From positions 13,516,001 to 13,580,000 of the forward strand of contig NC_135261.1 in the NCBI RefSeq assembly GCF_964204865.1: 64,000 bases of DNA. Direction: 5' to 3'. Positions 1 to 11,627 of the stretch are shown piece by piece. Made by a program: the position numbers and the translations under genes. The DNA comes from Styela clava. Taxonomy: Eukaryota > Chordata > Ascidiacea > Stolidobranchia > Styelidae. A model generated the notes under the pieces. That model had not been told where the DNA came from and did no database searches. It was given only the letters and a program-made list of their open reading frames with translations. Each line of letters opens with the position of its first letter. The first letter of the stretch is position 1.

Positions 1-3000
1 CTGGATTTACTGGATTCATCGTAACGATTGATCGAGCGGTTTTAGGAAAACGATGTTATAAATATAAAGATGGAGAGCGTTTCACATTCATACCCAAGCA
101 TCCGTAAGCCATTGCACCCATGCTGATTCCATTAGTATCAATATATATACTGATAATTCAAAAGTTTTTTGGTGCATTAGGTACGGTTATTTTTTCAGTC
201 TTTTTCATGTTTTTGATCTATGCTGTTCTTTGTTATTAGTTAGTAAGATATGTCATAATTTTTATTTTTTTTTCAATGACACCTTTTAATATACCACTGC
301 GAGAAATTGAATGTAAGATTGCTTTCCACACTTATTCTCAAAAAGATGATGCCAGAAGGACGGCTAATTATAGTGGCAACATCAATCTTTCTTCCAGTTA
401 GCAAGCGATGTTGTTCATAGGAAAAGCTGCAAAGTTTGACTTTGGTTGTACCAACTCTAGGAGCAATGTACTAGGTGTTATCGTACCAATTACACTACAA
501 TGTTTTCATAAACAAACTCTCATACAGATGCCCCAACCTCCGAGAGTCAATAAAACATTCAATGCCAAATATGAACGAAATAGAAGCATATCAACAAGTA
601 TCTAACAGCACAACAGAATGGGACAGCATAGACTGGCTAAAATCAAGGACTAAACTACCAGTGGCTGTAAAAGGGGTTCTGACAAGTAATATGGTACTGC
701 TGTGAATAAACAATATGTTATGTGTGACTAATTTTTCTTTCAATGAAATTTAAACTGAAATTTACCTTTCCACATTTGACATGATTTATTTTATTTTATT
801 CATGCGGTTAGAAAATGGCCATCTTTGTTTTTAGGAGAAATGGCTTTGAAAGCAATTGAGCATAAGGTGGACGGTATAATAGTATCTAATCATGGTGGTC
901 GACAATTAGATGGAACTTTTGCCACGGTAAGGAGAATCCAATCAAGTTTTCACAAAGGTAGTCCCAGTTATTTATGTTACCGGGTCAGTGTTTTTATGCA
1001 TCAAATATGCCATGTGGCTGTAGGATTTACATATTCATAAGCCGATAAGACGGCTTAACCATATGGCGAACTACGGCTTCTCGTCCGGTTACCATTCCAT
1101 GTCGGGTATGGGATTAGTTAGGTATTTGTTTTCGGAAGCATGGACTTGATGGTGGAGGAAGCCGCAACTGACCAGTGGTTACGCGAACCACACCTAAAAA
1201 GATAAATAGCATATCTTCAGTTTATACATATTCCTTGAGCGAATCTTTCTTAGACCTTTCTAAATATGAATGAACAAAAATGCCATGCACCCCATTTATA
1301 TAAGGAGGTATTATATGATACATGAGTCGATACTTCGAAAACCAGTTATTGTCGAAGAATAGGCTACCATTTTTTTTCCGTAGATGCATACCTCAAATTG
1401 TTTTTTTAGATTGATGCGCTCCCAGAGGTGGTCAAAGCAGTGAATGGCAGATGTGATGTATACCTAGATGGTGGAATCCGCAAAGGAACTGACATTGCGA
1501 AAGCAATTGCGCTTGGTGCAAAAGCAGTTTTTGTGGGAAGACCAATACTCTGGGGCCTGGCTTGTGGGGTATGAAATAACTTTGATATGGTGCTCCAGAA
1601 GTATGTGTACCAATATGGAGGTAACTAATTTTGTTCGCCTACTTTACATTAGGTTGTGTAAAGGGACGGAAGCCAATGGACAGGGGGTATATTCACTTGG
1701 CTATCACAAACAGTCCCCGAACTCCTAATAGAACTAAAATGAGGAGAATCTGAATAAAATCACGGCCTAACCTGGTACCCATACTACCGGAGTACCCTTT
1801 GATCAATGTAAACAGTAATTTGTTAATTAGCTTTCGGTGTGAACCTAGCCCTACATGGTGGTGAATTGTATATTTTTGGGAATGATGATGGTGAATATTC
1901 AGTGTTATCTTATTGTTGAAAATATCATGCATTCTTCCATAAATGGCAACTTAAGACAATACTTCGTATTTTAATGTCGATTTAAGGAAATTAGTAAATT
2001 GTACCAAATTTTCTGTATCTCGCAAACTTTAGAATGACAGCGACAGTCATTCGAAGAACTCGGCAGTGTATCTAGACTAGAAAGTAAGCATCAAGTTAAT
2101 TCTCTCCATCATTCACTACTTCAAGAGTTCTGAAACATGAAGCTGTTCTTGTCCACAGTTAAGAAAACTCTGTTCTCTAAGCATTTTTTTGATTGCAGTT
2201 GTGATCCAATACGCACCAAATAATAACATAACTTTATGTGGCAGGGAACAGAGGGTGTGCAGAAAGTATTGGAAATTCTAAGAGATGAATTGATGAACAC
2301 CATGCAGCTTTTAGGTGGGGATAATTTATTCTGCTCTATACTATGAATTTTGGCACTGATCTTTCTATGTTCTTAGTAGTTGTCAAGTTTCCCTCTAGGG
2401 TGCGCCATTGCGCAGTACAAACCAAAGTGACTATAAACCAAGTGAGGACATGCATTGGTAACGTTATGAGCGGTCGTGTGACGTCACACCAGCCATTTTG
2501 TGTCCAGAGTTCTATCGCGGTATGCTCCTAAGTGATTTAAACCTGCGATCGTTAAACAGATGAATAAAAAAAAAATACGATGCTCAATAATTCGGTCCAA
2601 ACTTTCGCAGCGGCAAAACGAATGAACATTCCTTTGGAAAATTAATTATCCGCAGATGTTTCTCGGATAACTCGGCTCGGCGGTATTATATGGTCAGCAT
2701 GTAACTATATACTGTCACCAACTTCACTCGATAAATCAACACCCAATATCCAATAAGACCAAAATATTAAACAAAAAGATACACGTTTTATTATAAAATT
2801 GAGTGATGCAAATGAGTTGATGTCATATTAGGTTAAAACAAGAACAAATCGAAGTTTTTGTTATTTAATTCAAAAGCTTTTCAAAAACATTTCACGCTTT
2901 TCAATTTTGCTGATTTTTGTATGATAATTGCGACATTTTATTTCCATCTCATAATTATAATTAGTCTCCTAGATTGTCTCTTAAACAATATAAAATCTGC

Positions 3001-3839
3001 ATATAATATGATGTTCGTGAGATATGAGGTTTCAAAGTTGCATAACTCACACGGGATGATAAGATGACTATCGCAACTTTCACGAAACCGCACGATACCA
3101 GTATAATTCTACGAGGCAAATAGCAAAAGAAAAATAATGAAATCACCCGAATAAAATGCAAAACAGTAAAAAATCTTCAAACAAATTGACGAGCGAGACC
3201 TTCTGATGAAGCTAAAACAAACCGACGCTGCCGCGTTCCCCAGATTCGCTGGACACAAAATGGCGTCCGATATGCATCATTGCACTCGGTGTCTCCACTT
3301 GGTTTTTAGAGCAGTATAATCTCGTTCTCGCGCACTTGCGCAACACAAAGTTTCCAATGTGTGGGTCGGACAAATATTTTCTAACGTCAAGCTAGAATGT
3401 TCTTTCCATTTGATTGTTCATTGTGATGTCACATACGTGTCTGTTACATCCAAGTACCTTGATTTTTCTGAAATCATTTGAAACGGGCTAGTTTTATCCG
3501 AGCCTACAATGCCACGCGCATTCTGATAATATATTATATTATTGTAGCATTTCACATACTTTGTAAATCGATTAGGACTCTGCTCAGCTTTAAAATATTC
3601 ATTCCCAACAAAACATATATTTGCTCAGTGTAACATTTTCATAGAGGGAACACTGGTAGTAGTTGTGTTCATTTTTACAACAATTATCACAGCATCAATA
3701 TGACTACGCTGCTTGATTTTCGTTAATATATATATATCAGCTTTTTAATGATATATTTACAGGGGTCAGATCTCTACAAGAACTACAAACAACCCCAAAC
3801 CTGGTAGTGCATGAATCGTATCTATTTTCAAAACTATGA
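1..3839 (+). CDS. HAO1: Hydroxyacid (glycolate-type) oxidase, 5'-partial, six exons
   Basis: FMN-dependent 2-hydroxyacid oxidase, which oxidises glycolate and related hydroxyacids to ketoacids with H2O2 release in peroxisomes. Exons read as <1-103, 528-685, 835-926, 1410-1568, 2245-2314 and 3763-3839. Phases match at every junction and 219 codons are open from base 3. Visible family motifs in order: the [13 protein letters not shown] segment; [14 protein letters not shown] with the substrate-side lysine; [13 protein letters not shown] with the catalytic His and Arg; [20 protein letters not shown] and VFVGRP, which bind the FMN phosphate; then the C-terminal helix. The last exon is only 77 bases and ends in Ser-Lys-Leu-stop, a canonical type 1 peroxisomal signal. 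The N-terminal third lies left of the window. Intron 3 holds a truncated SINE and the last intron an inverted-repeat element. The family call is strong; which paralogue (HAO1 or HAO2 type) is not decidable here. Confidence 0.9.
1020..1192 (-). repeat. tRNA-SINE fragment (truncated copy)
   Basis: Antisense copy of the dispersed SINE seen in full at 13536-13869. Shared blocks include the tail (TAGGATTTACATAT), GCCGATAAGACGGCTTA, CCGGTTACCATTCCA and GGAAGCATGGACTTG. The copy stops before the tRNA-like head, so it is 5'-truncated. It lies in intron 3 of the hydroxyacid oxidase gene. Confidence 0.8.
2431..3309. repeat. Inverted-repeat element in the last hydroxyacid oxidase intron
   Basis: The two edges are imperfect reverse complements. 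CTATAAACCAAGTG at 2431 faces CACTTGGTTTTTAG ending at 3309. CCATTTTGTGTCCAG near 2490-2505 faces CTGGACACAAAATGG near 3249-3263. The spacing gives an element of about 880 bp with degenerate terminal repeats, consistent with a non-autonomous DNA transposon. I see no coding potential inside and no convincing target duplication, so the outer borders are approximate. Confidence 0.55.
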
Positions 3840-4031
3840 TGAAATTAATCGACGGGGATAATATTTCATTCACATCTGTTATCGCATCCTTTGGTTTACC
3901 GTGTAAACAGGAGGTGCTTTAGACTCATTTAGAGCAACTATACAACAGGAGGTAGATCGACATCTGAGCTGACATTGGCCTATCCGAGAAAGCTAAAAAC
4001 AAATTACAATACAGTACTGTATATCGTACAG

Positions 4032-5249
4032 CAGGGGTGTCAAACTCGTGAGTTTCCGAAGGCCGCATTGCATTTTGGGAATTGTGCAAAGGGCCGCAAA
4101 CAGTTTTTGATATATTTTGATAATGTATACTTAAAGCATATTTTTAGATAGGTGTAGTTCGTGACATATATTGTGATGCAATTGAACAGCCGAATGAAGT
4201 TTTGGTATTTTCTTAAATTTCAAATGCCATTTACACATTAATTTTTGCATTTTACTATTATTTTAATTTACTGCATTTATCGCAAAAAATCATAAACTTG
4301 TACAACTATCCAAAAAATTTTTGAACAGAGTTTCGATAAGCATAAGGAAACAATAATACATATACGGAAAATGACTTAATCCATATATATAGACCTAATA
4401 TTTATAAGAATACTACAGATATACTCAATGTTTTTTTTTACTATTTATGTACTGACGTTTGGCATCTCTTTTGTGCCACCAGCTTACTAATATCAGGCTG
4501 AAATGATTTTACAGTACCAACTCTAATTAACGAGGTCACATGATCATCGGTTAATCTGGATCGTTGAGAATGTTTTATTTAATTACAGTAATGCAAAAAT
4601 ATTACGTTCATCATTTGTAAAATGACAACTTCCATACCAGAATGACTGACTTCCATACCAGACATTTCCTACCTTTACGTGGCATAAAATCGTTTGGGTT
4701 ATGATAAATATTAATTTTTAGTAACTAGGTAGTTGTATAATTATGATAATATACAACACTTGAAAAATTTCAGTTCGAATTGTCTTAAAATTTGCCATAT
4801 TGACTTCTGAGCTTATTCTGATAATGTCTACTTATATATATTGATTCTTTGTACTGATGGAAATGTGACAAATTAAACAATGTGCTTTAGAATTTTGAGA
4901 AATATTGCAACTCCCATTTTTCTTCAAAAATGCCATCTTCTCCATGTACTTTGCGTTTCATTTAAATCCTGAAGTTTTTTTTTTCAAGTATTCTTTTGCT
5001 AGTTTAAGGTGTATCCATAATTGGGTCAGATTGAAAACAAAAAAATTTTAATTTTTCAAATCTACTTTCAGTAAATTGTCGTTTTCTGTGTGAATAATCA
5101 ATTTCACTTCAAAATGTTAGAAAAATGTATTACATTTGGATAATAAAAATACGTGCAAAATACTACAATTATTGTTGAGCGTTCGAGGGCCGCATTGGAA
5201 GCTCTCTGGGGCCGCATGCGCCCCGCGGGCCGCAAGTTTGACACCCCTG
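4032..5249 (-). mobile_element. hAT transposon relic with 8-bp target duplication
   Basis: Terminal inverted repeats start CAGGGGTGTCAAACT and end AGTTTGACACCCCTG. The flanking 8 bases TCGTACAG are duplicated at 4024-4031 and 5250-5257, the target-site size of the hAT superfamily. On the minus strand 4887-4961 encodes a 24-residue stub starting MKRKVHGEDG, like the N-terminus of GTF2IRD2/ZBED-type hAT transposases. 4441-4560 encodes a segment containing SRLTDDHV, PDISKLV and QKRCQ, like the C-terminus of the same family. Most of the middle is missing or degenerate, so the copy cannot encode an active protein. Identification rests on ends, target duplication and these two remnants. Confidence 0.85.
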
Positions 5250-5708
5250 TCGTACAGTATATTTTATTTTTTTCAAAAATCTTATCTTGTCAATAAATCT
5301 TGTGATGAATATTCTTTTTTAACCCTAACGCAATATAATCAAAATTCCTATTCCTACTACAGTGCTGGCGTCAAAATTAACGAAAAAAGTTGGTTGGCAT
5401 AAAAGCCAGTATACAGTTATGACGCGTATCGCTTTTGACGATCATTTTTGTCTTTTGGCCATGTAATAGCAAAGTTTGACACCCCTGTCGTACAGTATAT
5501 TTTATTTTTTTCAAAAATCTTATCTTGTCAATAAATCTTGTGATGAATATTCTTTTTTAACCCTAACGCAATATAATCAAAATTCCTATCTACAGTGCTG
5601 GCGTCAAAATTAACGATAAAAAGTTGGTGGGCATAAAAGCCAGTATACAGTTAGGACGCGTATCGCTTTTGACGATCATTTCTGTCTTGTGGCCAAGTAA
5701 GAGCAAAA
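5234..5708. repeat. 238-bp tandem duplication of the hAT right edge plus flank
   Basis: Bases 5234-5471 and 5472-5708 are two head-to-tail copies with a period of 238. Each begins with AAGTTTGACACCCCTG, the right end of the hAT element, followed by the target duplication TCGTACAG and unique flank. The second copy has a small deletion where the first has CCTACTACAG, plus scattered substitutions, so the copies are close but not identical. The duplication must postdate the hAT insertion because it includes the element's end. Confidence 0.9.
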
Positions 5709-6039
5709 ATATAGAACATGCTTCCTAAAATAGTTCAGGATCTTCGTTAGGCTAGAACGGTGAGTCTCCAACCCTTTGTTTTCAGCAGCACCATTGTGAA
5801 ACATTAGGGATGCTGGAGGAACCCTGTACAATAGTTTAATTGTCTGTATTGTGTAAACTAAAAATATACACAAAAGTAAACCTAATACAGTACTGGTGAA
5901 ACTCTGTTGGCAACCATTTGGGCTGGAAGGATGCGATCCACGAGCACATTGTTGCACAGCATTACAAAAACGTCCGATTTGCCCAATACGACAAACTAGT
6001 CCGCTCATCCATTTTTTCGTGCAATTACTCTGTTCATAG
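5709..6039. other. Interval without recognised features
   Basis: About 330 bases between the tandem duplication and the SINE. Open frames here are short and show no splice-consistent exon or family similarity. Confidence 0.5.
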
Positions 6040-6790
6040 GCGGTGTGACGAGTCGTGCTCAGCGTTACGAATAAGCTTGCCACGACAGACGGCACCTTTG
6101 ATTACATTGCGTCGGTTCGAATCCCGTGGGGATAATTATGGGAGAGAAGATGGCTGGACTCCTCGCCGTCGTAGGGTGGTCCACGTAAGCGCTGGTCGGT
6201 TATGGCTTTCTCCACCATCAAATCCATGCATCTGAAAACAACGTAGCTGGCTGACTAATCTCATACCCTACGCCAGGGTCGGCAACCTACGGCCCGCGGA
6301 TCAGTATAATCCGGCCCGCGACGCTTCACTCAATTATGGTTACAAAACAGCTGTTTTGACGACTATATTCTTTACGTAACAGAATTCATTTTGAGATACG
6401 TGTAGACTAAATTATATTATATCCTAACAAGTATATAATTCACAATTGCGCGTTTAATCAATTTAATTATAGTTAGAAAAATGGCAGCAAAACGCAGAAA
6501 AGTTGATGCTGAGTGCAAATGGTTTAATAGCGCAGAAAATATTCAAATGGTCAGTCCTCGCGCGTTGCTTAAAATTTAACTTCTGATCTGTGTGAAAAAG
6601 TGTGATTCATCGCTCATCCGTTCGGTTTTTACCTTTATAAAAATATGTGCAGCCCGCCAATGACTTGCAACCTTTAGGTTTGGCCCGCGAGTGACAAAAG
6701 GTTGCCGACCCCTGCCCTACGCCTACATGGACCGGTAACCGGACGAGTGGCCGTGTTTCGCCATGTGAATAAACCCCTTATGCTTGATGA
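6040..6790 (+). repeat. tRNA-derived SINE interrupted by a hAT element
   Basis: A sense SINE copy in two parts, 6040-6273 and 6723-6790. The tRNA-like head is recognisable, including the perfect B-box-like GGTTCGAATCC near 6114. The body then matches the complete copy at 13536-13869 (GGACTCCTCGCCGTCGT, CGCTGGTCGGTTA, CGGACGAG). It is split exactly at CCCTACGC by the hAT element at 6274-6714. A long open frame across 5918-6235 is SINE sequence, not a gene. Confidence 0.85.
6274..6714 (+). mobile_element. Non-autonomous hAT element nested in a SINE
   Basis: Ends are CAGGGTCGGCAACCTACGG and AAAAGGTTGCCGACCCCTG, flanked on both sides by the perfect 8-base duplication CCCTACGC (6266-6273 and 6715-6722). 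At 6481 a 32-codon frame starts MAAKRRKVDAE, the typical N-terminal start of GTF2IRD2-like hAT transposases, and stops early. The element is therefore an internally deleted derivative that kept the start of the transposase gene. Its right part is closely similar to the element at 12265-12514. Confidence 0.9.
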
Positions 6791-8821
6791 TAGAAAGCAA
6801 TTAAGCAGTCAAGCAATTAAGTCTTCTGCAACAGCTCTCAATTGAAACGTCTACGTCACAATTAGTTACTAAGTCCCATCCTGCAAAATCGAACATTTCA
6901 CGATGTAAGTGTTGAATAGTGGCCGGGCTTGGGGCTTGTTTTTGTACTATGTCGACTGAAAATGGTTATATATATATGTATTGAAATGGTGTGAATGAAA
7001 AGAACTATCAAAGAGATTTACGAACAAAGCAGTTCGAATCGTAACTTATTACATCACCACGATGTGTGTGTGAAAAGCACACCCGTGAACGTACACAAAA
7101 ACTCTCGAGTGAGTTTCATGAAGCCAAAACACCATTCATTACCAGCCCGGTTATGTAGAGCAGGGTTCCCAACCAGTAGTTCGCCTAACATGTTCTTGGG
7201 TCGCTTATTTGTTTTTTTGTTCAAAAAAAAATAAAAGTTATTAATTTTATTTTCTAGTAAATGCTATTGTTTATTTTATATTTGGTATCGAAGTGGTTGG
7301 TACGCAATAGGTATTGTATACGTGGGAAGTATCACAGCGTTAAAACAGCATTTGTTTTGCTTAAGTAAGACCACGCCACGATTTCAAAACCTCGCTGAGG
7401 GCAATCTAGCGCATCTTTTTTTATATTAGCCATTCAGTTTTGCGGTCATTAATGTACTAGCCTAAATGCCATTCAGTATTTAAGCATTTCCTCGAGTCGC
7501 GAGATTTTACAAAATTTATTTCTTAGAAAATTTGGGTCGCTTGAAATCTTTTTTTGAAACATTCCAATCATTATTAAATATTTTTTTGTTCTATAGTTTG
7601 GGAAAATCTGCTTCGCGCTCTCGGGAGCGTTCAAAAATATGTCGTTGAAGGAAGTCTTATAATAAATTGCCAGGACGTCATTTTCAACGTACAAAAAGTA
7701 GCCTATTATTTCGATTTGCATTAGTTTTCTCTTATTTGATCGCCACGGTATTTTAAAAATCCGACAGTCTCTGATCTGAATATTTGTTTTCACTTTCTGC
7801 TTGTATGTGTTTGTAGAAGCGTATATGATATAGCGTTCGAGTTAAGCTTGGTCAGCGGTATTGTTCTTACCGCTCACCTGAATAAATTCTTCAAAGTGGG
7901 TAATACCCGTATTTGAGAATATATTCACCATCGTGTCTCCGTTATAACAACATTCGATAGCTGAAGTATCCCAAAGAAGACTTTAGAAGCAAAAGGGTCA
8001 GTAACACTCTGAACTATATTGTTACTAAGGAAAGTATATGCGCGTTAATGAACGGTAACTGGGTAGTATATATCTAAATGAGAACAATTTAAGACATATA
8101 GGAAAACAAAATTACACAAGGGTTTGAATGGTAAATATGAACTTTTTAATGCATTGGCATAAAGAGATTTTAAAATGGGAATCGAGAAAGAACCAACAGT
8201 TCAGTTTATTCCAGTAGTCACACTTCTTAATACACTAATCAATCTCCCTTCTTCAAAATTTCATTCTAATCGGTGTCAATAGACGTTTGGAAATCTTTGG
8301 AAGGTAAGCCTACTTTCGAATTTGATCCAGACTGCGGTTGGTGAGTGATTCTGGACCATTAGTTCGGGCAGATTTGTCTTTGTTTATGACATTAATTACT
8401 CACAAAAACATAATATAAACTGACACGCTTATTGCCTGCAAATCGCTCATATGTTGAGTAAACTCCTACTGACTCATTTTGAGCGAGCGAGCGAACGACA
8501 GGAAATCAATCGGCATTTTCAAATAATGTCCTACAATCTAACTGCAACCTCGGCGAATTTGTAATGTAATATAATCAGTGAGTAGCAAGCATCCTTCCTA
8601 CTTGTGTCGGTTGGTGAACACTAAATAATTGAACACGTCACTAAAAATAGAGAATATTGTTTGCTTGACGAAATTTCCGATATATTATTTCACTTTGTTG
8701 TGCCTCAGAATTGATTTGAGCACGTATTTGCAAGTTTTGATAAAATTTAGTTTTTTCTCATGATAGTTCATTTGTCATTTTATAGGGTAATAATCATTGT
8801 TATTAGTTGTTGGGGTTTATC
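6791..8821. other. Intergenic region upstream of the P-loop NTPase gene
   Basis: No gene can be supported. CAGGGTTCCCAACCAGTAG at 7163 resembles the left end of yet another hAT-type element, but I could not find its partner. A 106-residue minus-strand frame at 7473-7793 has no recognisable family, is AT-rich and is probably chance. The sequence just before 8822 should contain the promoter and 5' UTR of the next gene; no clear TATA box stands out. Confidence 0.4.
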
Positions 8822-11580
8822 ATGAACCAGAGCAAAATTAGTATTTATATATGTGGTGCTCACTGTTCTGGGAAAACTACATTGCAACAAAGTTTGCAAA
8901 AACATCCAGAATTTAAGCGTTTTCATTTCAAAACCCAAGATGAAATTGCCAGGGCTCTGATGAAAAGAAAGGGATATACAAAGGTATGAAATAAATATTC
9001 ACCATCCCAGTTTTTTATTTTGATAAAGTCACATCTTCGATTAAGCGAGACGGGTACGAAAGCGAGACTGGTAGTTATGGAAAGAAAGTAATTTGTATAG
9101 CTTATTTTCTCATTTGCAGGAAGACTTGAAAAACAAACATCTATACTTCAAATTTGAGCACGATTTATTGTATCTTCAAACGACAGCAGAACACAATGAG
9201 ATTTCAGGTGAATTAAACAATAGGATAAATACTTCTGTAGAGCAGTCATCAAAATCTATCTTATCAATCATCATAAAAAGCCGATAGGGTAGTTCGTTTC
9301 GATCTGTTTGGTATCTCTATCCCATAGGTTATTAAAAAGTTTTGCTGACTTAACTGAGGCTAAGATAGCTTCAATGTAATATTTCCATGGGACTCGTATT
9401 TTTGTAAGCGACCTAATCCTATTCAAGACTTGGCTGTAAAGTCTTTTATTGCTCTATCAAAAATTTTATATATGATTTCTAATTTTGGTTAAACTTCAGT
9501 CAAGAATGACTTGTGATTTGACTCGACCAATAAGAATATATTATCATTGTTGCGACTATATCCGAGCTGAATTTGATATGATTCGATCATGTAAATGACT
9601 TTTCAGACAAGACTTGGGCTCCATAAATCGGTTCAAACCCCCACTGAATAAATGCAATATAAAGACGTAGTCAATGGAAATTGCCGTAAAATTTTCAGAA
9701 TTTCTTCTATTAAAAATTACCCACACAAATTTTTTTTTGAATGTGACAGAGTGCAATGGTGAATATCGTCGCTTTTTGTGGGACCGAGGTGTAATAGATC
9801 CGATTGTATATATGAAAGAAATAATTGGCGAAGATGAAGCTACAAAATGTATGGAACTTCAATCTGTGACTGAAGCGTTAAAGAGGTGACGAATCAAATA
9901 TTAGACCGTACTCAAACTTCGGAGATTTGATAAGTTTAATTCTCTTTCTAATGGATTAAACATTGACATGCAACACTCTGAATCTCAGCTTTTCAGACTA
10001 TGCTGTCTACGATAGTTTTTTGGCTGTGAATCACTAAGATCGGGATCTCAAACTTTCATTTTTATGTATTTTGGACCTTCTTATACATGGGAGCATTTCT
10101 TTCACGTAGCGCGATTTCAATCTTCAATTAAACCTTTCCATTGGAAACTTAATAGCCTGACTCAAATTGTACGCAACCTTTCTACACCGAAAGACCGGTA
10201 ATATTAAATAAAAGGTGCTCACGGACCAGAAACAAATAATCGAAATGAATGGATCAGAAAATAATCCCTGTGTTTACGGGATATAATGCGACGGTTTTGA
10301 TCAGACTATACTTCTAGATTGAAACAAAAACTGTAAATGTAAAACTGTAAATCAAACACCTAAAAATGTTTAAAACAAGTCATTAAAATGGATCTGATAC
10401 ATTTTTACATTCACGTATTCGGGGAGAATTTGTGTGCAATTTTGAAATATTTGAATGCGAGCGGACGATGACGTTTTACTGGAGTTTCGAAATTCTCCAC
10501 AGGATTTTGATTAAGCTTACAAATGTCTGTCCAAATGTCTGGCCAAAATCTGATGAGAGATAGAGTAAGCGGCGTCACCATGCAACCCAAGAATAATATA
10601 TAGCCTATAAATGCGGAAGGCTTTTGTGAGACATTGATTCGATGAAATTTGAAAAAAAATAAACTCTTTGGTTTTCAGCTTTTGTTTGTATTCGAATGAA
10701 AGTTTATTTGCTTGCTTTATTTGCCACAAAACTTGCTTGTGCGTCTCTCATTTAAAGTTATATAATTTTGCCACTCAAATCGAACCAAAAAACAGCGACT
10801 GGGACATTTTTACCGCGTAACATTTTTTGTTATTAATCAAATTCTTCTGATCAGTACTGATAGGTGCAGCCGTTGCACAGTTTGCAACGATATATACTAT
10901 TTGTGCCTACGCTCATTTGTTAATTTTTACCAATAACTGTCAGGTCATTATAATGTATATCAAGTTTAGTGACAACGTAGACTCTCTAATGATGGGATTT
11001 ACAGTTTTGTTTACTGAAACCATACCAGTTTGTTAGTGTTCTGTAGTTCAAGAAAGAATTTGTATTACCCTAAGATCCAAAATTGCCTATATTTAAAATG
11101 TTTGGTTGTATTGTTAGTGAAGGTGGGCCAGAACTTGTCCAATATATAAAGCCACAAATGATTCTGGAATTGCTGCTATTTTAGAGCATTTATTTTGTTT
11201 TTTGAGCGGTGTTAGTCTTGCAAAATTGCATAGCTATTTATTTGTGGAGTCAAAACTTGTTACTGGCACTAGAAGTTTGGAAGGCAATTGCCTAAATATT
11301 GTGACAATAATATCTAATACAACCACATTATGTTTTTAGATGGAAATGTGGAAAAAACGTTCTTATTATTGTGACCAAACCTGATAAAACATTTTTGGAG
11401 GAAGATGATATCAGGATGGATGGTGATTTTGAAAGCATTATGAACATTCATGAATCGACAATAAATCTATTAAATGACATTGGTATTAGTCATAAAGTAA
11501 TCAACGAACTAGACCTGAAAAAACGGACTCAAATCGTTGTGAATGAGGTTAAAGGAAAATGGCCTGAATTTTTCTTGTAA
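8822..11580 (+). CDS. P-loop NTPase, AAA_28 (NadR/Ttd14-like) family, complete
   Basis: Four exons at 8822-8983, 9120-9207, 9750-9885 and 11340-11580 join in frame to 208 residues. The Walker A loop GAHCSGKT is at residues 12-19. A DRGVIDPIVYM segment at 95-105 matches the second conserved block of AAA_28 proteins, the P-loop kinase-like domain of NadR and of fly Ttd14. VLIIVTKPDKTFLEEDDIR near residues 134-152 fits the late strand and substrate-lid region. No signal peptide or membrane segment is seen, so it is probably cytosolic. The substrate is unknown; nucleotide binding is expected from the motifs. The start is the first ATG before the P-loop; an in-frame TTG lies just upstream. The family is inferred from motifs only. 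Confidence 0.8.
9886..11339 (+). other. Intron 3 of the P-loop NTPase gene
   Basis: 1.45-kb intron, donor AG|GTGACG and acceptor TTTTTAG|ATGG. No exon or clear transposon copy is visible inside. A 70-residue minus-strand frame at 10517-10729 is not supported. Confidence 0.6.
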
Positions 11581-11621
11581 TAATGATTGTGAAAGTTTTT
11601 ATGTCTCTACTGTGATTTCGA

Positions 11622-11627
11622 AATAAA
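11622..11627 (+). terminator. Polyadenylation signal AATAAA
   Basis: Canonical AATAAA about 40 bases after the stop codon of the P-loop NTPase gene, followed by A-rich sequence. Position and orientation fit its 3' end. Confidence 0.7.

Noticed and set aside
5918-6235. 105-residue plus-strand frame
   Set aside because: It is the tRNA-SINE head and body, interrupted by a hAT element; no protein similarity.
7473-7793. 106-residue minus-strand frame
   Set aside because: AT-rich, no motif, no splice partners; it may be decayed transposon sequence but cannot be supported.
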